DNA from: Meloidogyne chitwoodi
Lineage: Eukaryota; Nematoda; Chromadorea; Rhabditida; Meloidogynidae
DNA length: 64,000 bases
Assembly (NCBI GenBank): GCA_015183035.1
Contig: JACZZP010000011.1
Coordinates: 1,922,001-1,986,000, forward strand
Direction of reading: 5' to 3'
Part shown: positions 1 to 11,070 of the stretch, one piece after another
How the letters are laid out: the number at the start of each line of letters is the position of its first letter
How positions within the stretch are numbered: the first letter of the stretch is position 1
The notes under the pieces: generated by a model
The model's input: only the letters and a program-made list of their open reading frames with translations
Told to the model about the DNA's origin: nothing
Database searches by the model: none
Position numbers and translations under genes: made by a program

Positions 1-706
1 TTTTAAGGGGGAAGCGCGAACGCTGTCCCCCACACTCAAAAATTTAGCTATGAGCCTACCACAATTTTGCGGCCGCTCTGCAGGTCAACCTCGCCCTCAA
101 GTGCAATGGGGAAGTCTATAAACTAAAAATTTATCGGCTGACAAAATTATTATTAACTGACAAAGGAATAAATAAATTATTAAAATAAATAAATAAACTA
201 AAATCAAATGAAATTAAAGTATAAAATTAATATAAATGATTATCTAGAAAAGAAATTTAAATTCTAACACTTTGGTAAAATACGTTTCAGTGCTACCATT
301 TTGTTTTAGTTGTTTCAATACCCTTAACTAATTATATGATATTCTATGTTATTTTGAGTCTAGTTAATTATATCTTGAATTTCTCTCGAATAATTAACCA
401 AGATTTCTATTGGTACCGAAAATTTCCTACTGCTAAAATTTAGAAGAATTTTTTATTTATTTAATAAAAGTGTTTTTGTAATAAAAATTTAGGAAATTTT
501 CAAAACGATTTAGGAAGTCAAAAAAAACACATTAAAAAGTAGGTACTCTTGTTTTGTTATCTTTTATAAAACACCCCATTTATTCGCAAGAAAATATTCT
601 ACTGTATTTAAAATACACTTTTTTTAATTTTCTCCTCTTATGGATATTTTTTTTACGGGAAACTTGGTTATAATTAGTGTTTTTTGTTATTTTTTTTACA
701 GTTTAG
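1..706. other. Intergenic; GC-rich hairpin and a MITE end
   Basis: No gene seen. Bases 7-31 fold into a hairpin: GGGGGA and AGCG pair with CGCT and TCCCCC around a CGAA loop, with one bulged base. Bases 70-97 are GC-rich, unlike the surroundings, and contain GCGGCCGC followed closely by CTGCAG and GTCAAC. Bases 571-592 match one terminal repeat of the TA-flanked MITE found at 49908-50010, without the second arm. The rest is AT-rich with homopolymer runs. Confidence 0.5.
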
Positions 707-3649
707 ATGAATAATACAAAAATAAATCCTGAAAATATTGATGATTTTCATGAAAAAAACAGACAGAAGTTTCAAAAAATTAGAGATGAAAAAGAAGAAA
801 AACTAGAAAAATTACTTCACGGTTTCAGATATATACAATAGTATATTTTTTTTTATATAGGAAGAGCGGAACAAAGGCTCATTGCCTCTATTTTAAAAGA
901 ACAACTTGAAGAAGATAAAATGAGAGAAGAGGAAAATATGGTATTTTGTTTTTTTTACTTAATTATTTTAATTTTTTTAATATTAAAAATTATATATTTA
1001 ATGATTATATATTGTTTAGATAGATGAATGTTCTCAAAATTTTGTTGATGAAAGCCCTGGATCATCTCATGGATCAGTGTTAGCGTGACCGGCCTTTTCC
1101 CGGTCACCAAAATGACCTGACCTGACTAAAAAGTTCGGTCAGGTCAGGTCAGGTCATTTTTGGTCATGACCGAAACCCGGTCACGAAAACACTGTCATGG
1201 ATGTATTTGTAGACCTGCATTAGTCAATGAATGTGTTTTAAAAAAAAGTAATTGTCATAGTGATGCTGACGATTTAGCACAAGGGTATAAATTAATGAAT
1301 ATTTTTTTATGAATTTTGTGAAGATTTACTCGCCAATATCGTCCTAATTATCTTGATCAATCACCTATAATACACCCAGACCGTTATTGTGTTCCTCGAC
1401 CAACACCACCACCAGATGAATGTCAATTAACATCGGGAAATAAAAGATGTAAAGCTAAATTAAATGAAGTTTGTCGTATTGTTGAAGGTCAACCAAAATG
1501 TGCACGTCTTGAGCTTAATTCTTGTGATCGAAACGCAAAGTGTTTGGATGAAGAGGTTTATTTCCTTATTTTCAAGATTATATTAAAAATTAGGATTCTA
1601 CATCACAAATGAAAATTCAACAGGTAAAAAATAAAAATTATTTTTTATTTTGATTGTTTTTTAGTTGGAAGAGCAAATACGTATACTTCAAGAACAATTA
1701 AATAAACAACAACAAACAGTAGCTACTACTTCATCTTCTTCTATTAATAATAATATAACAATAATTGGTTCAGGTTCGGTATTTAAAATATTTTTCAAAT
1801 TCCGCCTATAAGAGAAAAATAGGTGGTTTTTTTGAATTTTTTGAATAACTTTATAAATTTTGATTTTTTTGTGGGTAAATGTATATACATTCGATAGCAT
1901 TTTTAAAGGGCTATCGAATGCATATAAAAGTTTTTTTAAAAAGATTTAAAAAAGTCGAAAAAATGTCAAAAAACGTGTTTTTTTTCAAGAGAAAAAGGGG
2001 CAGTAGTTGCGGTTTTTTGACCACAACTTTTTTGTGGATAAAGGTACAGAGTTGGTCCCGCCGGTAGGGCACACCTTCAGACTTTGGGCTATCCAATGGT
2101 ATAAAAATTGTTCGGATCGGATAAAGATAAAAGGTAGATCTCTCTCAAGAGAATTTAAAAATTACAATTTTAAGATGGCAGGTAAAGTCAAAAGCATTTT
2201 TATTTTTATAATGTTAGGAAGAGATGTGGTGTAGTGGTAATGTGTTGGATTTGCTAATTTAATGTGGGTTCTAACTGGAAGATCGTAAATATTTTTAAAA
2301 AGTTTCAACAAAGGCCATCTAGACGCAGAAAAAGTAATCGCAAGAATTTTAAAGTTGGTTAATTTTAAGAGAGGTTTTGAGAGTTATTTTCTTTATATTT
2401 TACCCAAAATTTTCTAGAAATAGTGTTACAAGCGCGTAGCGCCTTCTTTATTCCAGTCGTGCAGCGGCTGGTTCCCATTAAAATATAATAATTAAAAAAA
2501 AAATATTAAAAATTATAAATTTGCTTTTAGATACACCAAAACAAGCCTATTTATGTGCTTTCTGTGAAATATTCTTTCCTACTTTTAATTATATAAAACA
2601 TTTTTCATCGTGTAATTGCCAAATATTCAATTTTTACTCCCCTAATCACTGGAGTTGGCAATTTGAAGAAATATTAAAAGGGGAAATAATTAAAACAGAT
2701 GAATTACTTAATTTATTAAAATCTGAAGAAGGCAACTACAAGGTTTGTTTTATAATATTCTTAAATTCATTCTCTTCACATTCATTTTTTTTTCAAACTT
2801 TATCCAATTTTAACTCCTAACAAATATAATACTACCTTTCCTACCAACAACAATCAAGTAATTAAATAATTAATTAAAAATAAATATCCAACATATTAAC
2901 ACACACATATAGTATATTATATAATAATAATTATAACCTAAAAATTAAATGAAAAATATTAATACATAAAAAATACAATTTTAGTCGAGGAGCAAATAAT
3001 TGAACTTTTCTTTTTTTCTAACGTTTACTATTTTTCCTTTTATTTTCTCTTATCTTTTCTTTTTTATTACATGAAAACTCTAGTAGTGGTAGAGAAAAAA
3101 AGAGTGAACATGTTTTTTCTCTTTCTCTCTTCTTATATATACATTAACTCCTATCTTTTACTTCTCGACTAAAAGTAATACTTTTTTATTTTTTATTTTG
3201 AAATAAAAAACAATATATGCTCTCTGTTAGAGCTATAATTTTGAAAAATTTTGGACTGTTTCTCCTTTTGAGAGGCGTTATTTTTGCGTTATAAGTTGGA
3301 TAAATTTGGAATTGCTTTACCTTTTGGTGGAGTTTAAAACTTTTTTTAGGTGTATATAGTTAAAAATTTGGATAAATGCACTAATACAATAGAAGATATT
3401 GTTTATATTGGGGTCACAAAAGAACCACTTAATATAAGATTTAATGTGCATAGATATTCAGGGACACTTACAAAATACAACAACGTTTCATATGCAGAAA
3501 TATTAGGAAATATGTCTGAAAAATTGGCAAAATTTTTTGAAGCCTTAATAATATTCTCAAATGTAATTGAAACACATTTAGTCAACAAACGTTACGAGTT
3601 TCAAAATATTTTGCCATTTATAAATTTTGATGTTAATTTTTTGAATAAG
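707..3649 (+). CDS. Mosaic gene: EGF-like + coiled coil + zinc-finger-like + GIY-YIG-like
   Basis: Exons at about 707-821, 861-940, 1020-1284, 1324-1555, one just before 1620, 1665-1773, 2531-2741 and 3350-3649 join in phase. The N-terminus is charged and helical. Exons 3-4 hold cysteine-spaced segments (DECSQN, CICRPALVNEC, RYCVPRPTPPPDEC, LNEVCRIV) that I recognise as resembling the EGF repeats of nematode MUP-4/MUA-3 matrix receptors, but some expected cysteines are missing and there is no signal peptide. A short coiled coil (LEEQIRILQEQL) follows, then a C-x2-C/H-x4-C segment near 2550-2610, then VYIVKN, YIGVTK, an R/H pair and a Glu within FFEALII, which together look like a GIY-YIG nuclease fold. 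A hAT MITE interrupts exon 3 and creates an in-frame TGA at 1086-1088. It may be a pseudogene, or the MITE may be spliced out. The 3' end after 3649 is uncertain, and this could be two genes. Confidence 0.45.
1075..1194. mobile_element. hAT-type MITE, 120 bp, inside an exon
   Basis: The ends are inverted: CAGTGTTAGCGTGACCGG on the left and the reverse complement of CAGTGTTTTCGTGACCGG on the right. The interior is largely palindromic around GGTCAGGTCAGGTCA. An exact 8-bp target duplication, TCATGGAT, lies at 1067-1074 and 1195-1202. The CAGTG terminus and 8-bp duplication are typical of the hAT superfamily. There is no coding capacity. Confidence 0.85.
1774..2530 (+). other. Long intron with hairpin and GC-rich patches
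   Basis: This 757-nt intron is long for this window. At 1878-1926 an inverted repeat (ATTCGATAGC / GCTATCGAAT) forms a strong hairpin. Around 2056-2100 and 2430-2475 the sequence turns GC-rich, including CCAG and CTGG arms near 2455-2470. A tRNA-like stretch lies at 2222-2288. It probably represents one or more old insertions. Confidence 0.4.
2222..2288 (+). repeat. tRNA-like sequence (A box and B box)
   Basis: TGGTGTAGTGG fits a pol III A box, and GGGTTCTAAC about 40 nt on fits a weakened B box. I do not see a convincing acceptor stem, so this looks like a tRNA-derived remnant rather than a gene. Confidence 0.35.
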
Positions 3650-4584
3650 GTAAGTAGAATGTTAATTTTTTATTTTAAACAATTTAAGCTTTTAACTTTT
3701 CATAAAATGGCAGTGATGGTTTTACAAGAAAAGTTTTTGTTGTTAAATTATATAAAATATAATGAAAATGAAAAATTTAGAAAATAATAATAATAAATAT
3801 AAGATAACAACAATTTATATTTTTTTTATATTTGTAAATTTAATAATAAAGTTTGTTGGATTTTATTAGAGTAATATAAATTAAACCTAAATATTTCCCC
3901 ATCAACCCTGAAGAAAAATCACAAGCTTTTTTTCAGCTATACTTTCCCCTCATTAAGACAAGGATTAAATTTACATTGTTCTTTAGAAAATCTTTTAATT
4001 ATTACTTGGCCTTGAACAGCAAAAGCTTTAATTTAAAAAATAATATCCAACAAAATAATAATTATAATTTAATTGAAATAAGAAAACAGAAGGAAATTAA
4101 AATTAAACAAATAAAAATTTAAGAAAAATATATTACTTATAAAAAAAGTCTCACCACAGACGCCTTGCCTAGTTGATCGCAAGAGCGCCCTAGCCAGGTA
4201 AGTTTATGAAATAACTAGTGTCTGCCATATAGAAAGCAATAAATAAATAAGAATGTCAGTTTATAAAGCATAACTATTGTATACAAATATAATATAGTCT
4301 TTTCATGTTTTCTCTTTTCTCTCATCTCGCTTTTAGTTTTTACCATCGTTTTCTTTTTATCTCTGACACTTGTTATTCTCTAATCTTTCTTCAATGCAAT
4401 AATGTGTGGGTTGGGGTCTGTTGAGTACCGCCGGTCCTCCTACAAAATTCCCAAAATTTCTTTTTAACAAATTCAATATAAAGTCACTAAAACAAGGATT
4501 TAATAAACAAATTTAAATAATTTTTAAAGATAAGTTAAATTGATAAAATAAACAAAAATTAATTTCAAAATACTATTTATCACT
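3650..4584. other. Intergenic, AT-rich, one GC-rich hairpin
   Basis: Nothing clearly coding. At 4161-4205 a GC-rich stretch can fold, with CTTGCCTAG pairing imperfectly with CTAGCCAGGTAAG around a GATCGCAAGAGCG loop region. Another GC patch near 4405-4440 contains ACCGCCGGTCC. Neither matches a structural RNA I recognise. Confidence 0.35.
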
Positions 4585-5672
4585 TTATGTCTTTTCATTC
4601 TTCAGCTTCTTTTTCATTTTTTCCTCATACTCAAGTTCCATTAATTTCCTTTGTATCTTAAAGTTGTGAATTTGTTCTTCAGCTGCTAGAGTCTGAAATT
4701 ATAATTTTAAAAAAGTCCTTTAAAAAACATCGAATACCTGCGTACGAAAATATTCCAATTTTGCTTTCTTTAATTCTGTGTCCAAATCACTTGATTTTAA
4801 TAACGAATCTTAAAATAAAGATTTTAAAGTTTAATTTTTATAAATATTTAAGTCAATCTTCCCCTATTTTACGTCAACACATTCCTCTCTAATTTATTCT
4901 CTCTTATTTTCCCAAATAAAACAAAAAATAAATTAATTTTTCCTAACCTCTTTTCAAAGAATATTGAGGAACAGATTGCTCTAAAATCTTTTCAGAATTT
5001 AGTAAAACAGTTTGTGGAGAAAATTGTTGAATTTCTTCTTCTTCCTCCTCTACTTGAATTAAATTATTTGATTTTATTAATTGTTCTGTAATTTGTATTA
5101 ATTGTTCATTATTAAATTGTTCAGTATTATTTTGTTGTTTTTCAGATGATTCATTAATTCGTTTAGTCTGAAGTTGCTGAAAAATATTTTTAAAGTTACA
5201 ATATTTCATTTTTACCCAATACACATAAATAAGACAAGAAGGTCGGTGACAAAATGTCAAAAAAAGAAAATTAATAATTTCCACGCTCTACTACTAGCAA
5301 ATGGCAACTTAAAAATAATTTGACATTTTGTCACATTTCACCCTTATTGACCATTTAATTAAAAAATAGTTAAAATACCTTTTGCTGTCCGCTATGTTGT
5401 TTTTCTTCAGTTTTTTGCAACAAATGATTATTAAAATCAATTTCACATTTAATTTTTCTATTTTCCTTCTCTTTTTCCAAAGCTAGATATAATTGACAAA
5501 ATTCAGTATTTTTATGTTTAGATTTTAAATGATAAACTAAATTTGTTGTTGTAAAATTATTAACACTAAATGTATACTTCTTTTCACCATTTTCAATACA
5601 TAATTTACAAATAGCTTCTTTATTTCCTTCTAAACGTTGAAATAAACCAATTTGCCAAATTATTGCTCTCAT
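4585..5672 (-). CDS. BED-type zinc-finger protein
   Basis: Four exons on the minus strand: about 5672-5380, 5180-4948, 4810-4742 and 4692-4585. Exon 1 encodes a BED finger at residues 5-50: aromatic W and F, then C-x2-C (ICKLC), then a His pair in VYHLKSKH. BED fingers bind DNA in chromatin proteins and domesticated hAT transposases. Exon 2 is rich in Q, E and S. Exons 3-4 encode a helical tail (SSDLDTELKKAKLEYFRTQ ... LMELEYEEKMKKKL) that closely matches the tail of the Myb/SANT-like protein at 22339-23478. The start was chosen because the finger begins only a few residues after this ATG. Probably a nuclear DNA-binding protein. No transposase catalytic core is present. Confidence 0.75.
5216..5345. 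repeat. Foldback repeat in BED gene intron
   Basis: GGTGACAAAATGTC near 5230 and GACATTTTGTCAC near 5320 are inverted copies about 75 nt apart. It lies in or next to the first intron of the BED gene. It looks like a small MITE; no target duplication was resolved. Confidence 0.4.
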
Positions 5673-6309
5673 TTCCTTAAAGGATTGAAATTTTTATAAA
5701 TTATTTTGAATAAAATATTGGGATAACAATTTAAAGAAAGAAAATTCATTGGAATTATTAGTGAGAAAAAACAACCAATGAACAATTAGTTGGTATAAAA
5801 TAGAAGAATTAATTGTAATGTACAAACAATTTTTAATTGGTAAGTTAGAGAAAAGAAAAGAGAAAAATAGTATAGACGAGAGATAAAGAAAAAATATTAG
5901 TCTATAAAAGAGCGAAACGGGCCACTTCAGTACCGCCATTTCAGTCCAGGCAAAAGGGTCATTTCAGTTCCAGCGTTTTTTAAAAATGTCTATATTTCCT
6001 TGATGATCCATACTAAACTTGAATAAATATAAATGAACCAAGTAAAGTTATGAAAAATGAAGGAAGAATATTAAAATGAAGAAAAAACCACTATTTCAGT
6101 ATAAAAACTTTATGGATCTGAGATGGCTCCATTTGTACTGGGACTGAGATGGCGAAGTGACCCAAACCAAAATAACGTAATATTCTAGAACAAATAAATC
6201 GTACAATTAATTTTTGAGTCTATTCGGCATGTTCAGAATCTAAAATTTAACATTTATTTACCTTTTTGTGATTGAACCGACATACATTCGTAAAGACATC
6301 CTATTCACC
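5673..6309. other. Intergenic between BED gene and hAT element
   Basis: AT-rich upstream region of the BED gene with no convincing coding exon. Around 5925-5990 and 6115-6165 there are short GC-richer pieces containing repeated variants of CATTTCAGT(C/T)C. The stretch ends at the TATTCACC target duplication of the hAT element. Confidence 0.4.
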
Positions 6310-7455
6310 CAGTGATCGGCAAGTTCCAGTTCCAGTTCCGGAACTGGTCGGTTCCAGTTCCAGTTCCGGAACTGGAACTGCGGAACTGGTTGATTCCTGG
6401 AACCGGTTTGGAACTGGAACTGCGGAACTGGTTGATTCCTGGAACCGGTTTGGAACTGGAACCGTGGAACTGGTTGATGCCTGGAACTGGTTTGGAACCG
6501 GTTCCGGAACCGGTTCCTAAGGTCTCTCTATTCACTCTCCTAATTTATTTTTGTAAGCGAGAAAAGAAGAAAGAAAACGTTTATAAATAATTTATTTGCC
6601 TTTTTCCATTGTGAATCTATGGTTGTGTGGTTAAAGCGTTAGTTTATTTTGTCTGATGTCTTGGGTTCGAATCCTTTGTTATGGGAAAGCTACTTGGAGT
6701 ACATTAGTTGCTGTTAGAGTTACTTTTCTTTATTTTAAAAATTTTTGAAACAAAATTAAGTCTTAAATTTTCGCCTATGGCCATAAAAAAGTGTAATTTT
6801 TGGCAACAGAGGTTTAAAAAATTTTAAAATTTTTTGCCTGCGGCGCTGAAATTGGTGAATTGTTGCAACTAATGTCCAATAAATTTTCAAAATTTTCGCA
6901 TGCATCGCTAAAAAACCCAAATTTTGAAAATTTAACTACCCGACGTTGCGCGCAACCAGAAAAAACATGTTTTAAATACTTTTCTCTGCAGAAAAATCTT
7001 ATTTATTTTAAGACTTCATATAAAAAATATCCCCTCCAAAACTTCTTTTGTTTTGACAATTTTAGGAAAAAATGGGTATACCAGCGTACGGATATAGAAT
7101 TTTTAGACACAGATATGGATATAAGCCACATGGATATATCCGTATACGGATACTGAAATTCTTATAAGTGTACCACTGGTTTATACATTATATTTACTCT
7201 TAATTCTGACGGAAAAATGGAAAATTCATAATTAATAAAAAAAAATGTCGGTTTTGGAACTGGAACTGGTTTGGAACCGGTTCCGGAACTGGAACTGGAA
7301 CTACAAAAAATCAAAAACCGGTTCCGGAACTGGAACTGGAACTGCAAAAATTAAAAAACCGGTTCCGGAACCGGAACTGGAACTGCAAAAATTAAAAAAC
7401 CAGTTCCGGAACTGGAACCGGTTCCAGTGGAAATTTTGGAACTTGCCGATCACTG
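6310..7455. mobile_element. Non-autonomous hAT-type element, 1146 bp
   Basis: Perfect 18-bp terminal inverted repeats, CAGTGATCGGCAAGTTCC, lie at both ends. An exact 8-bp target duplication, TATTCACC, sits at 6302-6309 and 7456-7463. Inside each end is a dense array of GGAACTGG / CCAGTTCC units in both orientations (6320-6515 and 7250-7435), which resembles the subterminal transposase-binding repeats of hAT elements. The interior is unrelated AT-rich DNA with a tRNA-like stretch (6612-6690) and a run of GGATAT units near 7085-7155. The open frames across the arrays are low-complexity artefacts. No transposase is present, so it would need one in trans. Confidence 0.85.
6612..6690 (+). repeat. 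tRNA-like sequence inside the hAT element
   Basis: TGGTTGTGTGGTTAAAGCG fits an A box, and GGGTTCGAATCC fits a B box exactly, about 40 nt downstream. The flanks do not pair as an acceptor stem. A tRNA-derived fragment captured by the element is the simplest reading. Confidence 0.45.
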
Positions 7456-7489
7456 TATTCACCCTTCATTCAAACAATAAAACAAATTT

Positions 7490-7830
7490 ACGCCTCGCCA
7501 AAAAGACAAAGCGATTCCAAAATTTACCAAGTCGCCACTTTTACAAGGGCTGGAACATTTAAGTACCTTAAACTTGGGTAATTAAACCGAGGAGGCTAGC
7601 AAAAGTTGAAAACATAAGCATATAAAACAAATAAATTTCAGGCGAGAAATAAAAGGCATCTAATTTTATAACTGCGATGCTATAAACTCTAACAGTCATA
7701 GACTCTCTCTTTTTCTTTCTCATTTCTCTACTTCTTTGCAAATAAGAGTTGTTTTATCGAAATGGATAGACGGGTTAAAATTTTCGAAACAACTAAACTT
7801 AAAAATGACAAAATATTCAAACAGTCAAAT
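7490..7830 (+). repeat. Dispersed repeat R240, copy 1
   Basis: This segment shares about 240-330 bp at high identity with 21838-22155. Landmarks in both copies are GGGCTGGAACATTTA, CCTTAAACTTGGGTAATTAA and GCGATGCTATAAACTC in the same order and orientation. No coding frame is conserved and no terminal repeat was resolved. The space from here to 8286 holds nothing else I can identify. Confidence 0.7.
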
Positions 7831-8286
7831 TATTTAAAAATGTCGAACTAATGAGTAGAAGATAACAAAAATTCCTTCCTAATTAAAATCAATAAATTTT
7901 TAAAAATTTATTTTATTCTGCAAAAAATCAGAAAAATTAGATAAAGGCTAAATTGAGTATATAGAAAATTAAAATTTACGATAAATTATTTTTTTCTTGC
8001 GAGTAAAATGATATAATTGATGATTAAAGGGAGATCGGATAAAAATACAAATTTTCTTATAAGAGCTAGAGAAAATTATCAAGTGAAAAATCAAATAATT
8101 TTTTTTCAAAAATTGAATTGTCTTAATGCATTATTTTAGAAAAAAAATATATATCAATCTTAGGAAAAGACACATTAAATTTTAGGAAAAATTAAAAAAA
8201 AAATAAATAAAATAGTACATAAATAAAGTAAAAAACACCAAAAAATGTGAAAAATATTTAAATTCATTCAAAATTCTCTGTTAAAA

Positions 8287-11035
8287 TTAAACATCAGCTG
8301 AAACACTTGGAGGTCCTCCTATTGGAGTACGACAACCGCTATTACTAATAAAGCTATTATTCATTACATCATTTTCTGTTTGAGGTCCAAGATGTGGTAA
8401 TGGTTGAAAACGTGGTGGTGAAAGAGCTTCTTAAAAAAATAAAAAAATATATCTGAAAATATCCAGAAAATTAACCTACACAAAGACAAGGATTTAAGAA
8501 CAAAAAACCTAATTTAAAAAAATAACAAACTTCTCATCTTTCCATTTTGCTGTTGTACACCACCAGATTGCTGCAAAATAGCAGGAAAGCGTAACTGTCC
8601 TCCACCACTTCCCCCACCTATTTCACTTGGAATACTTGTAGTACTTGCATTAATACTTCTAGGAAAAGGAGAGGGACCTCTATTATTATTTACTTCATTT
8701 TTGTTATAAACTGGAGGCAAAACAACTTTAATATTTTTTGTCATCATTTTATCTTCAATAAGAGGAAAAGGCTTTGATACATTTAAAGGAGCTGACTCTG
8801 GTCCACTTCTATGGATACGAGGAGTGTTAAAAGTTGTTGATCCGAGAAGGGCAGAATCGTCGCTTCTTTTTGATGGACGACGATATCCTCCTGTTTTGCT
8901 TTGATTTTCTTCTCTTTTGAAATTTCTAAAAAAGAAAATTAAATCAAAAAAATAATTAAATAATTAAAATAAACCTTCCCAAATACAGCAAACAAGTAAG
9001 CATTAATAAAAGAAATAAAATACCAGAACTACAACAGAGAATAATAAATGCATTATAATAAAATGTTGACACAAGTTCCTTAGAAAACAAAAATATTTTT
9101 TAAAATAAATTACGATTTAAAATACTCTCTTTTCTATTTTATTTTTTCGGTTATACAAATCCTCATTTTAAATTTAAAAAAATAAATACCCCATACAACA
9201 CTCCACCCTGTTCATCTGCACAATAAGCACCACCATCTTTTACTCCATAAGGACAGTTTTGACAATTTGTAACCTTTAATATTTTTATTTTTTAAATTTA
9301 AAGTTTAAAAAAACCTGTAAATTTCCAGCTATCCATTTACATTGACTAAAAAATCCAGTTTTTACATTTTCACAAATTGCAGTACTTTGTGTATTTGAAG
9401 TATTGCAATTTAAATCGCATCCAGGCCCAACAAGTCTTCTCCCATCTTTGCTGGTACCACCGGCACAGGAAATTGAATAAGAAAATGTTAGCCTTTTTAA
9501 AAATAAAATTTATAAAAAATTTTAATTTAAAATCTTCAAAAATAGTAACTAAACAAGTTAAAAATCCACAACTTTTTTACAAAATTTAATAAAAAATTGA
9601 TTTGTCAAATATTTTATAGCTAATACTCTCCCCTATTTATCACAAAATTTAAACTTTTAAACATTCATAAAAAAAAGTTATGCCCTTTTAAACTTACTGA
9701 GTTCCCAATATTTGCCCTACAAGGCTAATTTGTTGACCACGAGAGGAAAAATCAGGAGAACCAAAAGACGAAGTTAATGGTTGAATGAAGCTATCAACAA
9801 GAGTGACAGTATTTGTTTCGTATAAACTTCCATCTGTATCAATTTGAGGTCCCAAATTGTAAACTAGGACAGCTATAGCAGTCTTAACATTTAAATTTCT
9901 TTTTTCTTATTATTTCTTTAATAAAAAAATTTGTAAAATCTTTTTAAAATTTCCCTAATAAATCCAAAAAATATTTTAAACAAACTGGTTGTGAATCCAG
10001 CAAAAACTTTTGTGAAGAAAAATGTTCTGCGTTGAGTTGTCCTGCTTGGTTAAGTGGATTATAAAGAGATTGAAAATATTTGAGAGAAGAACTAAAAATA
10101 AATAAAAGAGAGAATTAAACATTTTAACCTCGAAGAAAGCACAAAAACAGCTAAAGATGTTAAACAATTGTATCCAGTTCTTTGTGGGCTAGCCTAAAAA
10201 GGAAACAAATTTGAAAATTTATTTCATTTAGTTACAAAAAAATTTAAAAATTTAATTATAATATTTTACGGAAATTAAAATAAATTTCAAAAAAATTGTC
10301 AAAGGTAGGAATGTTTTTGTCTTACGAGAGAAATTGTCTCTTAATTTCATACACTCTCCTTTCTTTTTTAATACACTCTCTCAACTTTTAACACAAAGAG
10401 AAAAATGTGAGGTAAACTCTGTAGTGTCTGCCCACAAAGCTTACAACGGTCAGTTTAATAAGAAGAGAGAGTGTAAGTAAAGAAGAGACGATTTCTCCCG
10501 AAAGAGAAACATTCTAAAAATTATTTCAACCATTTTGTCTATTTGAGTCTAAGTATATTAAAATTGTTATTTTTCAAATCATTTACCTGTATACAATGTT
10601 CTCCAATTTCTCCTTTAGGACAGGTACAAAGCCGTCCCAAAGGTAAATTAAATCCTTGATTTGAATAACCTCTCAATTGAATCTATCCAATTTTAAATTA
10701 ATTTTAAAAAATAAAAAAACAAAAAAAACCTCAATATTAACATTTTCCAAATAATTTGAACTTTTCAAATTTGAAGAAATTGGAAATTGTTTATTCAAAG
10801 AATTATTATTTACTTCTTCAATTAATTTATTATTATTATTTACACGTCCACCAAATTCATTAGCCGATTTTATTAATGTTGAAGAAGAAATTTCTTTATT
10901 ATTTTGTTGTTGTTTTTGCGACTCTAATTTCCCCGTTTGGTCAAAATAATCAAATGCAAGGGTTAATAGAGGAAAAAGAAGAAGGAAAATATTTAATTGG
11001 ATATTAGAGTAGGACGAAAATAATTTTTTTGGCAT
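8287..11035 (-). CDS. EGF-bearing type I membrane protein
   Basis: About ten short exons on the minus strand. The N-terminus (MPKKLFSSYSNIQLNIFLLL...) is a typical signal peptide, followed by a Q/N/S-rich stretch. An EGF-like exon lies near 10590-10675 (LPLGRLCTCPKGEIGEHC). A middle ectodomain follows (AIAVLVYNLGPQIDTDGS near 9700-9880), then cysteine-rich exons (CNTSNTQSTAIC, NCQNCPYGVKDGGAYC) at 9190-9480. A single transmembrane helix (AFIILCCSSGILFLLLML) lies at 8985-9085. The cytoplasmic tail (8287-8930) is basic then P/S/G-rich and ends in SVSADV. I do not recognise the family; the layout suggests a surface receptor or adhesion protein. A Merlin element sits 36 bp upstream of the ATG, so its promoter or 5' UTR may be altered. 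Exon edges are approximate. Confidence 0.65.
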
Positions 11036-11070
11036 TTTGTATTTAAAATTAGTAGCGAATTTGAATTTTA

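Noticed and set aside
3403..3588. Minus-strand frame opposite the GIY-YIG-like exon
   Set aside because: Shadow of the plus-strand exon, which has the recognisable motif pattern and splice signals.
6312..7562. Several open frames rich in FQF, ELEL and WNW across the hAT ends
   Set aside because: They are translations of the GGAACTGG arrays in different frames, with no exon structure or domain.
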